The translations under genes and the position numbers were made by a program. The notes beneath the pieces are model-generated. The model was not told where the DNA came from and searched no databases. It saw only the letters and a program-made list of their open reading frames with translations. Shown in pieces: positions 1 to 10,154 of a stretch of DNA of 35,752 nucleotides. The DNA is from Bigelowiella natans CCMP2755 (Eukaryota > Cercozoa > Chlorarachniophyceae). The DNA lies in contig ADNK01001426.1 in assembly GCA_000320545.1 (NCBI GenBank), positions 1-35,752 of the forward strand, in the 5' to 3' direction. The stretch's first letter is position 1; each line of letters begins with the position of its first letter.

Positions 1-91
1 TGTGTGTGTGTGTGTGTGTGTGTGCGCGTGTGCGTGCGCGCTCGCTCGCTCTCTCTCACACACTCTCTCCCACCCCCACACTCACACGCAT

Positions 92-145
<54 letters not shown>

Positions 146-236
146 ATCTCTCTCTCTCTCTCACTCACACACACACACACACACACACATATTCTTTTAC
201 ATATATTCCTTCCCTCTCTTATATTCTTTTTTTTTT

Positions 237-325
<89 letters not shown>
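1..325. repeat. compound microsatellite block
   Basis: Runs of (TG)n, (TC)n, (CA)n and two long (TA)n tracts fill the left edge. They lie 3' of the last visible hemW exon (minus strand), so they are most likely inside a hemW intron. The TG and CA tracts are complementary and could pair. Open frames here (alternating Cys-Val, Tyr-Ile or His-Thr) are artefacts of the repeats. Confidence 0.95.
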
Positions 326-329
<4 letters not shown>

Positions 330-426
330 GTAGCCTTATGAGTAGAAAAGATGAAGATGAAGAAGAAGAAGATGATGATGATGATGATTTGGCATCTAGG
401 TTGATATCAGTGTATTTGCTATTTAC

Positions 427-1605
427 CAGGATCCATTTCCATTGAAATTTCTGCAGATGTTGAAATTCCGTATCTTGCGTCGAGTTCCGTCAGCACATCT
501 GAAGTAGATGAAGGAGGGATGTGAAGGAGGGTTAGGGTAGGAGTAAGTTTACTACAACACCTACTTCTACTACTCATACTACTACAAACATTGTTGTGGT
601 CGATCTTATCATGTATGTGACAATATGATATGCAACTGTTAGTCTATTCTTCTAACCAACTTCAAACATTAACGACGACGACATGTTGTTCAACTTTTAG
701 TAGCACTTCATACTGTCTGTCGCCACCTGCAATAAATTGAGGAGGGGCAAGCGACGGTGTTCCCCCTCCAAAAAATACTGTTTCTAATTCGTTTCCCAAT
801 TCTTGAGGTGTAGCCTGAGTATATTCTTTCTCGTTATTCAAATTCATCTTTTTTTTCTGAAGGAGTAGGTGGACGATGATTCTAATCGACAGTAACACCA
901 AAGTTGTTCTTAAGTTGTGGTTTTGTCATGCGAGCGTCGTCGTGTACCTTGATTTCTCGTCGCAAAGCATGCAAATATGTGTCATGTCGCGACTCCCAGG
1001 TTGTTCTGAAATGAGTAGAAAATAGAATCATAGCAGCAAGCAGCAGAAGTCGTATGGTTCTTCATGCTACATGCAGTGTGTACGACTTACTTTTTATCCC
1101 CGACAACCGATATGGCAAAGTCACAATAGAAGCAACGTCTCCTGCAAAAGGGAACATGCACGTATGCTGACTTTGCAGCATTGCTTACACCTAATTTATG
1201 ACAATCCAACATCGAGTCAAATTGAGAAATTGCTCACAATATGTGTCCTCCTCCGCCCCCTCCCGAGCATGTAGTACTACTTTTAACAGTGTATCTTGCA
1301 ATTCTACCAGGTTTTGGCCCCCGTCTGGCAAATAATTCTGTCGATGCCTTTCCCCTGTGACCACTTCTATGGCCACTCCTGTGGTAGCATTTCCCCAATC
1401 GAGTCGTTCTTCTAGCTGAGCTCAAGCTCCATCTTTTTCGAGAGGTATGATCCTGAATACTACTCTTGCCATGCGCCTCCATAAACAATCTCGACGACAA
1501 TTGTACAACGTTGATACTGGAACGGTGAACTCGCCTATGTTCAGTATTGCTCCACACCGCAACTATGCACAACAGCCACAATGTGCAAAACCTGCCTCCT
1601 CCCAT
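427..1605 (-). CDS. hemW: HemW-like radical SAM protein, plastid-targeted, 3' end cut off by window
   Basis: Radical SAM enzyme of the HemW/HemN family (heme chaperone or coproporphyrinogen oxidase-like). Exons on the minus strand: 1605-1238, 1183-1091, 1005-948, 856-727, 498-427; splice phases agree at every junction. Seen: the cluster motif CRRRCFYC (CxxxCxxC) after YVHVPF at about residues 130-143, then [10 protein letters not shown], then [12 protein letters not shown] (SAM-binding GGGTPS) at about 200-211, then [10 protein letters not shown], equivalent to the family's ITLEANPG. The ATG at 1605 opens with a hydrophobic signal ([12 protein letters not shown]) followed by about 90 Ser/Arg-rich residues, a bipartite plastid presequence. 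Only about 240 codons are visible; the rest of the barrel and the HemW C-terminal domain lie beyond the left edge. HemW and HemN cannot be told apart without the C-terminus. Exon 4 begins with a run of eight A. Confidence 0.88.
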
Positions 1606-1662
1606 GCGGCAGCAGCAACCCCGATGAGTGGGTCGCAGTCCTCCTGGTTCGTGCTTTATTTG

Positions 1663-1810
1663 TTAGGCAGAATTGTGACAGTTGTTTCTGGGGTAAATGA
1701 TGTGTGTTTTTTAGGCAGAATTGTGACAGTTGTTTCTGGGGTAAATGATGAATTTTGTGATTTGTTTGTTGGGCAGAATTGCACAGTTGTTTCTATGGCA
1801 AATGACAACA
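1663..1810. repeat. three-copy tandem repeat upstream of hemW
   Basis: Two near-perfect copies start at 1663 and 1711 (48-bp spacing) and a diverged third at 1769 (58-bp spacing). The shared core is TTAGGCAGAATTGTGACAG followed by TTGTTTCTGG and GTAAATGA. It lies 60-200 bp upstream of the hemW start codon. Confidence 0.85.
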
Positions 1811-2899
1811 CTGCGTTTCGCACACTGCAAGTGTCTTGCAACATTTTTAAAGTGTGGTTCATCATCATTGTTCATTGTTCATTGTTCATTGTGATCACGC
1901 TGGTTGTCATCTGCTTCGATGCCCGATCCCGTCTCCTTTCCATCGTGCGCACACTTGAGTTCCGATCTTGTGAGCATCCTTTGGACAGCCCTGCACAGTG
2001 TGGAAACGTTTTCTGGTCCAACTCGTCAGAACGGCCTTTTCAACTTCAGAGGCCGCTGATGTGTGAACGCCCAGCCAGTGCAAAAAATGCCACGAACGAG
2101 CTTGGTCTAGTGGTGATGAGCCCTTTTCATTGCAAGTCACTTGTTCATCGCACGACAAAGTGGAGGGATGTTTTGCAGCGCGCGCAGGAATTGCCATGTT
2201 GCATGGTCTGCGGACGCCTCGCGGGAAACACCCACCCACACCAGCACACAACGCAAACGAATGACGCGAATCAGCCCAGCCCACAAAGAACACCAGAACA
2301 GTCCAAGTCCCGCACCGTGTCGTCAGCGCCAAGACGGCGAAACCACAGAGCTGACAAATCGCAGTCTCTGGGTCTGACAAGTGCCAGAGCACGTGCGTGC
2401 GTGTGCCGTGGTGCAGTGACGACATGCCAGCACGCCACCGCTAGCACCGTGCCATTGCACAGCGCACGACTGTCAGCATGCACTGGCGCATCTTGTCAGT
2501 GCAGTGTGATGACACACTGTGCACCGGCGGCCACAATGCGGCTAGCTAGACCCAGAAACGAAACCTGCATGGAAACTTCATGGTTTCGCGCATTTTGTTG
2601 CAAGAACTGGGACAGCTAGACAGTGCAGCGGCACTGCATAGATTCGTTTGCAAAAGAAACGAAGTTTTTGTTTGGTTCGAGAAAAAAAATCAATTTTGGA
2701 ACGTGCTGGAGGTCAAGTTCTAGAAATTGTGACAAAACTTGACTGCAAGCTGAGGCCTGTGGCCTGTGACAAGTGGTGAGGTTTCGAAGTTTCAAAACTT
2801 CGCAACTTTCTTTTTTTTCGTCGTGCCTGCGAGCTAGTGAGCCTGTTAGAGGTGAAGTTGCAGGCGGTTGTGTAGACGGTGCGCAGCAGCACTGTGCAC

Positions 2900-3150
2900 C
2901 ACACCCCGCATTTCATTTCCCAACTGCAATCAGTAGCAAAATTTCCAAAAAATCGCAACACGAAAATTTGCCTACTGACGACCTGCTGCTGAACTGAATT
3001 TTGCACAGAATGACACAGCAAAAATCCTACGAACATCACATGTCAAACACCCCACATTTGATTTCCTGTCTACAATCAGTAGCAAAAATTGCGAAAATGC
3101 GCAACATAAAAAATTGCCTACTGACGACCTACTGCTGAACTAAATTGCTA
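2900..3150. repeat. 146-bp direct repeat, two copies
   Basis: The second copy follows the first with an offset of 146 bp (CAATCAGTAGCAAAA at 2927 and at 3073; TGCCTACTGACGACCT in both). Identity is roughly 80-85% by eye, with the last part of the second copy missing or diverged. Confidence 0.8.
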
Positions 3151-3403
3151 GAATGACATGACAAAAAATGATGGGCAAAGCACATGTCTTTTGTGAAAAC
3201 AATCTTTGTTAAAAATGACATACCATCTAAGTGGAAAATGCAGGTGGTTAATGCTCAAAGTCAAATCTCTGCACAACTTTGAATCAACTTTGAGAAACCG
3301 ATGTGCATGTTGCAAGGCTGTGAACAATTCACAAATTTCCAGAACTTACATCTTTCTACACTACTTCCAAGTTCTTTGACTGCACCACCTCTGCTCTCAA
3401 GTG

Positions 3404-5378
3404 TCAGCCACTATTTTCTCCCTCCTTTTCATCAGCAATTCCAGAAGCCGCAGAAGCCGCAAGGAGTCCCCCAATAACCGCAAATAAGAGATGCGAGACG
3501 TGTGGATATTTTCGAAGAGTTTGCTCTCGTAACGATGTCGTCTCAGATACTAAGTTTGACCGCAAGGATAAATAAAGTTCACGTCCTGAAGGTTGTAATG
3601 CAAACATTTTGAGAATAAAACTCTACGAAAATGTGACTTGACCAACCGTGCATTTCATTCAATCTTTTCTTCAAGCGTGGTCCTTCTGATAAGTTTTATT
3701 ACGTGGGAGTACGATGTGAAAAGTCAGCCAAGTTGGATTGAAAATACGTTACCAATGATGTCACTACAGGCATTGACTCAAAATCATAATTATTCATTTT
3801 TTACCTGGAACCACCATTGTTCGTGCCATGTGATCTCCTATAGTTCTTCGATGCTTCGAGAAAAGCAAAAGTGTAAAATCCATGGTAGACACCACCCCCC
3901 CAATCCCTGGAACAAGCCTAGATATTGAATGAACGGTTGAACGACGAGCAAGTGAGCCGCTGGTGCTAAAGTAGGCATAGTCGCTGACTATAGACTAATA
4001 AAAAGTCTAGCAATCATCCGAGATGCTGATGTTAGAGACGACCGCAAATAGGTCAGAATAATAAGTTAGGTACAACCCTATCAATCCATAGATATTACGC
4101 CACATACTGTAACAGATTGGATCAACAATAATCAAGTCAGCACCACAATGTTATCCCTCTGTCCACATCTTTGCTTTTGCAACAACTTCTCTACATGACC
4201 CTAATGTTCTTGTTGCCGGAATGGAAGTAGCTCGGTATGCCTCTTCACAGTTTCCGTTCTTATCTTTTATCTTGCCAAAACGAAGATGTTATTCAATAGA
4301 GATTGAATAAACTAACCCAAAGCAACAAATAACCCACATGAATCTGAAAAAATCATCACCACCTTTGTTTTCTCAAGCTGAACAATTTCCAAGCCACATA
4401 TTTTCTTCCCCAGGGATCGACCTTTGATATTTTCATCATGAATAATCAAAATAGTTTGGTGGTAGTCGTGAAAATCACCCATTACTCAATGGAATAATGA
4501 CAAGTAAAAGAGATCTTAGCTGTTGAATAATACATCAATAGAATGTTAGTCATTAAAAAATAATGACCTTCGGGAGTCCAAGTATCCCGGAGAACGAACA
4601 ATACTATGCTGCCACACTATAATAAACAATAGATCAGATATAGATTAAGGCGCAGCAGCAATGTGTCTGTTAGAGTGGACCAAACATTGCTTCTTCTTCT
4701 TCTTTTTGTCTGCTTTGGAATGTTAGTACTCACGAAAAGAAACGCCATTTCGTTCGGAGGAATTCCCACCTGTGAATTCATACAGTATCAATGCAATGAG
4801 CTTGTTACTATTACGTCTCCACCACAGCAACAAAAGTCAAACGGTGTAAGAGCTCTTTGCAAGTGAAAATCACATATTATAATGGGAACTATATTGGCTA
4901 CAATAGAATAACGCTTTATTTTATATTGGTTGACACATTAAATGCGAAACTACTTCAATTTATAATTTAACACAATTTCAAATGATTGTAAAAAACAACG
5001 TTGACTTTAATTGATTACTCGGGAAAAGATAATATAGATCTTATGAAGTTTATATGAAACGCAAAACGGATTTGTTTGTTAATCTTATTACGTAACATAG
5101 TGCGACAAACGGTGTAAAACTCTGGACAAGGTCTAGTAATCCAGCAATCGCCCGCCAAAACTGATGATGGTGTGATGATAATGGATAACCACATTATTTT
5201 CCGTGCAGGACAACACTGCAAAACAACATTTTCTCCCTTCATTCCCTCTCCTACTGCCTCGAATATGACATTCCCATCAGAAATCGTTTGATAGCGTATG
5301 ATACGTGTAACGCGATTGATTGTACAAAAAAATAGTATGATCGTAGCACCAAAACACAGGATGGTATTGTATGCTGTG

Positions 5379-5410
<32 letters not shown>

Positions 5411-6541
5411 ATAGCGCTGCTTATGAGCAACTGCTGCTTTTTCTACAATGGAAGGTGCTTTTTGGGTGGAAGGGTCAAAGGGATTCCCAAAAACGTCCAC
5501 GTGCTCCAACCACCTACCCAAAAGATATATTATTACGCATAGAAACACCACCCGATAGACATAAGATGCATGCCAGGTGGGTGCTATACTTATACAGAGC
5601 AGAAGAAAAACATGATGATTGATTCACTAATATGATAATATAGAACACTGCTACATACAACTCGTGGTTGGACGGACATAACATGGACACACACACGAGC
5701 GAATGAATAGTACTACAGCGAGGTATGATGATGAGAAACAATATCTCAATGGGGAAAGAGGATAGAGAAGAAGAAGACCATGTAACAAACTTTGCTTTCG
5801 ATATTTGTCCCGTCTTGTCTACCATCACTCGCATCTAAGAAGATATAAGGCAGTACGTAGAAAACAACCAAGAAAGGAGAACCAAGATTGGAGGAGCAAA
5901 CACGGTTGGGGGGTAGGAGAATTTACGTGCTCCATTGTTTCATGTTCCATTTTAGCTGCCTCATTTCCTTTATGGGTAATATCACACCACATTGTATATC
6001 ATCATCTCGGTATTATCATGCTACCTTCCCCATATACACAAAGATGCTTAAAGTGTGAAGCGCATATGGTGAATTTTTTACTCGAAAGGTCCATCGTGAG
6101 TAGATGGCAAAGTTTCTCAATCTCGTCACTGTTGCAAAAATAAGAGACCGCGTTATGAACATTCCTTCACATTTACGAATCGTAATTACCAAGAAATGTG
6201 CCCATTTCGGTCCAAATCGATCCGATCAAATGCCTGGCACGCATTGTGCTGTTGATGTAAATTAACTATTGGCTAATTGATGAGCTACGACGAAGTAGTA
6301 AATTCAAAACCAGAATGATTCGCTGAGAAATGAAGAGGCCCTCGCTCCGAAACTCCTCTGGCAACATCTTCTCCTCATCTCTCGCCTCGGAAATTTTTGG
6401 GACATTACGGAACGAGGATGCAAACCTAGGCCTACCTGCCCTCTGTAATTTCCATAGATAGGTGGTGCTGGACGCTGATTTTACTTCCCGAGAAGAAGCA
6501 GCACAATGCCTCGTTGTGAATGCTGAGATGGTAGGCGACAT
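3404..6541 (-). CDS. EF-hand plus RDD-family membrane protein
   Basis: About 396 residues from 15 exons: 6541-6311, 6248-6190, 6128-6082, 5955-5927, 5834-5779, 5588-5518, 5373-5255, 5160-5092, 4769-4734, 4616-4568, 4421-4363, 4270-4200, 4106-4043, 3853-3805, 3585-3404; all phases agree. Seen: basic N-terminus, a canonical EF-hand loop DLDRNGHISCDE (about 88-99), a degenerate second loop MVDKTGQISKAK (126-137; Met and Lys at positions 1 and 12), hydrophobic segments at about 160-190, then an RDD domain: FWRAIAGLLDL (Arg207, Asp214), VLRDTWTPEGRSLGKKICGL, and HRRTIGDHMARTMVV (Asp327), with a last membrane segment at 369-387. RDD proteins are poorly understood membrane proteins, some linked to ion exchange. 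Calcium control is inferred from the EF-hand. Least certain are the junctions at 5779/5588 and the donor at 4043 (4040 also fits). Confidence 0.75.
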
Positions 6542-7132
6542 TAAGTTGTCATCTGGAAGTTATCGTAGAAAAAATTTTCACCGACTTCGGAAAGTGGTGC
6601 GAAGTTTTCTTCCGCATCTTAGTTGAAATCGAAGTCCACTCCTCATGTGATGACAGATGCTTACAAGGCGAAATGTCGATAAGGGCATCTAAATCTAACA
6701 CTAAATGTCCTAGCGACGTGGTGGGAGGCACTTATAGGGCTCACAGGTGACTACTGCTACTATTAATTTGTCTTTGTCGTCTGTTCGTTCCTCTTGAGTG
6801 TTTCCATTATAACAAAGGGGTGTGGGTGTGTGCTGTGAATAAGTGTTGCATGTTTGGGCAATAGTTGTGTGTGTTTTGGGCAATAATTATTAAGATATTA
6901 CACAATGTAAATCCAGTAGTATGATGATAATGATGATGATTGACCAATTGAGGATTAAGCGATTGGTACACTCCTTCTTCTTTTTACTGTCGGATATATT
7001 TCCCATAGATAATGATTTCATCATCATCATCATCAACAACAACAACAACAACAACAACCCCGGTCGCAACAATAAATGCTCGAGAAAAGAAGAAAGGCAT
7101 AGAACCAACACAACCCCACCCACCCGGGAGAC
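6542..7132. promoter_or_regulatory. head-to-head gap, probable shared promoter region
   Basis: This 591-bp gap separates the start codons of the RDD gene (minus) and the BLOC1S4-like gene (plus), so both promoters must lie here unless there are upstream non-coding exons. No clear TATA box or motif was identified. A (CAT)n/(CAA)n tract lies at 7018-7056. Confidence 0.4.
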
Positions 7133-8044
7133 ATGAAGCGTCAGGTGGTATCAGGAACCGAGGACAGGCTTTTGCACTTGCGCAACCTCTGTGCAGATGT
7201 ATCCAACCTTCTTAAGGGCCCCCTTCCATTAGAATCGGATAAAAAGGTTCATCATTATAGTTTTCACGTATTATATTGTCGTTGCCACTTGGTTTGAGAT
7301 TCACATTTAATTATTCTATGTGTTTCTTTGTGCATTCAATAATCTTTCTTATACGAAATAACTCTACCTCATTTTGGCAGCTTGAGAATATTGAAGCATC
7401 TCTAGAGGATACCTTAACGCGAATTGATGAATTTCAAGCCTTTATCTCTTCGGTAAGCTAAAACATGCTCTATCGATTGAAAAGGTTAATTTTTGAAATA
7501 ACGTTTATTCTAGATTCAATCAAATCGAAAAGAAACAGAGCAGAAGTTAATACCTCAACTTGTAGCCCGAACCTCTCAGATTGAAAATATATTTTCGCAA
7601 ATTGACAAGCTAGAGGTAGAGTCGATAAAATATTCGATGAATTTAACATCATGATTGACTAAGTGTATAAATCGAAGACATTTATCAAGCTATTGGAAGA
7701 TTCTGCAACGAAAATGGAAGACAGAGTCAGGCAAGTTGATGGCGCATTTGGTGAAAACAAATTAAAGAGTTTCCTGGGATCCTTGGTAGAATTTCTTTTA
7801 TTATGTCTTACTCGCAGTTCCTCAAACTAAACATATTTTCATAGTTACGAAACAATGCTGACACAAGGGGAAATGGAAAGGCATTTCAATGGAAACAGGG
7901 AGATATAGTGGTAAGGCACAAGGAATATTTTGAGTGACGCTATTCGACATCAACACTGGCATGCAGGAGGCACAAAAGGGATGTCCTACATATCATAGCA
8001 TGTGCTGTGTCCGCTGTGGGTATGTAACTCTTCTCAGAATTTGA
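7133..8044 (+). CDS. BLOC-1 subunit 4 (cappuccino)-like protein
   Basis: About 179 residues from six exons: 7133-7246, 7381-7452, 7514-7615, 7678-7785, 7845-7910, 7967-8044. Every intron sits between codons (phase 0). Seen: IEASLEDTLTRIDEFQAF, then a helix containing IPQLVARTSQIENIFSQID, then DSATKMEDRVRQVD. This order and wording match BLOC1S4 (its LEDxLTRVDEF box, the RIDRLE box, the MEEQV box). BLOC1S4 is a coiled-coil subunit of BLOC-1, which sorts cargo from endosomes to lysosome-related organelles. The C-terminal 45 residues are Cys-containing and not clearly conserved, so exons 5 and 6 rest mainly on splice signals and phase. The neighbours give no further hint of its job. Confidence 0.72.
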
Positions 8045-8570
8045 AATGCTCGGCTACGTACCCTGGTGGTGGCTGGCATCAGCATTGCACCTACTGTACT
8101 AGTCTAGTAGTGTACAGCATCTGTACACGCATCAGACAGCACATTCCGCACTCAATAAAAGCGCTAGAGAGCGCTTGATTGGATGATTGGCATTGCTTTT
8201 TCCGCTCATCGCGTGCCACATTTATTTAGCGCTAGAGCGCTGCATAACAACTAGCACTCGCCTGCGCTAGTGTTGGTCCTATGTTGCTGTGTTTCTGTAG
8301 GGTCCTTCTGTTTTGCTCTGGTGCTCACATCTAGCTAGCTAGACGTCGTACATGCACACACAACACTAGACTAGCTAGCTAGCTACATGCAGTGTTCCTG
8401 TTTATCATGTGCACTTCGTGTGCAAATGAATTGACTTTCATATATGGCGTAGTTCGTAGCCATATATCGTCAAAAAGGTCAAATATACAAAAAGGTGTTG
8501 CATGCTAGATAATGGTCGAAAGCAGCACTAGAGCATGATCTAGCTCTAGCTAGAGCTAGATGGTACACAT
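8045..8570. other. tail-to-tail gap, palindrome-rich
   Basis: Lies between the stop codons of the BLOC1S4-like gene (plus) and ylmG (minus). It contains several inverted repeats: AAGCGCTAGAGAGCGCTT near 8159, TAGCGCTAGAGCGCTG near 8228, runs of CTAGCTAG at about 8331-8387, and a 24-bp palindrome at 8538. Few microsatellites occur. Polyadenylation signals of both genes should lie here; none could be named with confidence. Confidence 0.6.
8538..8561. repeat. perfect 24-bp palindrome
   Basis: The sequence equals its own reverse complement over 24 bp, centred on CTCTAGCTAGAG. It lies 10 bp beyond the ylmG stop codon, inside the presumed 3' UTR, where the RNA could form a 12-bp stem with no loop or two copies could pair. 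Confidence 0.95.
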
Positions 8571-9526
8571 TTAGCCTCCATTTGCAATTTTTGCCAATAT
8601 GCCCGTGCTACTTGTCAAGACTTCGTTCAGCAGTGAGCATCCCTGTGGTAATAGAAAACTACTATTAACTGCGACTTCTAAAATTCGAATTAACATACCA
8701 GAACCCAAAAGACAGGTGTAGGATCTACACCTTCTGCTCCCATCGGAAATAACTTTCCTAATGGATATCAACAAAGTGTTTGAAAAGCTTTAATAACAGT
8801 GCAGTATTTACTCTAATCCTTACTCGTTGGTTTCAGAAGAGGCTCAGTAAGTTTGTATGGTATGCCCCCGAACGCATCTTCTCGGTCGCTCATTACAAAC
8901 TTGAGTGTACGTCATGAGTAAGAACATCGAATAGAGTCCAAATCGCACACGAATTCAAAAAATCGATTATGAAAATAAAATATGCAGCATTTACTATAAT
9001 TAACCTGATTTTGAACAATCCTGAAAAGAAATAGGAGGAGGTATACTGTGATAAGCGGCCTTTTAAAATAGTTGGTGAAAAATACCAGGTGAACTAGCCA
9101 TTATGAAGAGACTTGATTCTTAACACGCTATGACTTATGAATAATACATTATATAATATTAGGGGAACACAGTGACCTGAGAATAATTCTCGCTGTACCC
9201 GCAGCGGTATTCATTTGCAGCGCCGAAAGCGTGACTAAAGACGAGGTGATAGAGTTTGCTGCAACAGCAGGAGAGACAGCAGTGAGACCCGCAAAAATAG
9301 ATAAACCAGCAGCTAATCCTTTCCTTTTGCTCTCTGGACTGTTGGGTTTCATCTCAAGGATCAGCCTTTGGGGAGGAATCTCATGTGCTGGCAGCTTGTG
9401 AATTTGCTCCCTCCCAGCTTTGGTGAATACTTGCGAATGAGCCCCTCGAAGCGATACTTTAGAGGCAGCCACGCTAGAATGCAAAGAAAGGCTACATACT
9501 AGGGTGAAAAAAAACAAAACTTCCAT
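8571..9526 (-). CDS. YlmG/YggT-family membrane protein, plastid-targeted
   Basis: About 190 residues from five exons: 9526-9177, 9020-9005 (16-nt micro-exon), 8899-8824, 8757-8699, 8642-8571; phases agree throughout. The start at 9526 gives a clear signal peptide (MEVLFFFTLVCSLSLHSSV, then Ala-Ala) followed by a basic, Ser/His-containing stretch. The family match is in the second half: TAAGTARIILRIV (first membrane segment), LTEPLLKPTRKLFP, then GVDPTPVFWVLGCSLLNEVL, which follow the YggT pattern of a TEP-LxPxR motif and a GxDxSP motif before the second membrane segment. Plant YlmG proteins sit in plastid membranes and affect nucleoid distribution and cytochrome b6 assembly; the bacterial gene often neighbours ftsZ or hemW. 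An in-frame ATG at 9685 would bury the signal peptide and is not preferred. The micro-exon is the weakest part. Confidence 0.68.
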
Positions 9527-10154
9527 CGCAGTGCTTGCTTGTAGATTGCCACTAGGTCCGTCTCGTCGTTCTCGTCCTCTTCCCTCGTCTCTATTACTTA
9601 CTGATGGTACACGTCGACCTTCCTGACGTAGGAATAGGGGCTTGGTTTCTTTCTGTGCGACAAACAACAAATGCAGCATTCCCATCGTATTTCCGCAACT
9701 ACGACAACAAGTTCCTCGTGTGATGACTAGATGAGCAATTATCTACGACATCTAATTCTTCCTACATCCATATTTTTTCACCTCTGTTTTTCCTCGATCT
9801 ATGTTGCGATAATTTTCCGGCATAATAGTGTAGTTTAATTCATCACAGCTCGCAACAAGAAGAAAAAAGGCACACACACCCATTATTCGCACCGTCATTC
9901 AACCCCCCTTTCCAATGATTCCCACCTCCTTCTCATTTCGATATCATGTTTTTTTCTGGTTTAATAATGACAAATTCAGAGTGCTATGAGCATGTATTTC
10001 ATTTTCAGCTATGCTACACTAAAAAAGTTAACTGTGATAACTGTACTGTGTGTGGTACCCCACCCCCAAGCAGTTTTGGGTGGTGGATTGTTGAAGTGGT
10101 GTGATGATTATAATGATGATGGAAATTGCATAACAATTGTTTTATCACAAAATC
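9527..10154. promoter_or_regulatory. head-to-head gap, probable shared promoter region
   Basis: This 628-bp gap separates the starts of ylmG (minus) and the repeat-domain gene (plus). It contains pyrimidine-rich stretches at about 9740-9960 but no motif I can name. Confidence 0.4.

Larger units (their letters stand above)
1606..3403. other. gap between hemW 5' end and RDD gene 3' end
   Basis: No gene could be supported. The stretch is less microsatellite-rich than the introns and richer in TGCA/GTGC words. It holds a short tandem repeat near 1663-1810 and a 146-bp direct repeat near 2900-3150. A long plus-strand open frame (1447-2619) crosses it, but it starts opposite hemW exon 1 and resembles no family. 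The hemW promoter should lie just above 1605. Confidence 0.6.

Noticed and set aside
2-341. Cys-Val, His-Thr and Tyr-Ile open frames
   Set aside because: Pure products of dinucleotide repeats that stay open in all frames.
1447-2619. 390-codon plus-strand open frame
   Set aside because: It starts opposite hemW exon 1, includes the tandem repeat as near-identical peptides, has no domain and no sign of splicing, and its composition is that of the surrounding gap. Length alone is weak support.
4734-5160. Duplicated exon (ACACCGTTTG shared by 4811-4850 and 5095-5125, minus strand)
   Set aside because: Only a short match; the 4.8-kb copy is not needed to keep the RDD frame and lacks a clear acceptor.
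5514-5834. EF-hand frame reading on for 80 more residues
   Set aside because: The read-through is hydrophobic and repeat-derived; a donor at 5778 and later exons give a consistent RDD protein.
9149-9685. Longer YlmG start at 9685 and read-through to 9149
   Set aside because: The longer start buries the signal peptide; the read-through lacks the YggT second half found in downstream exons.
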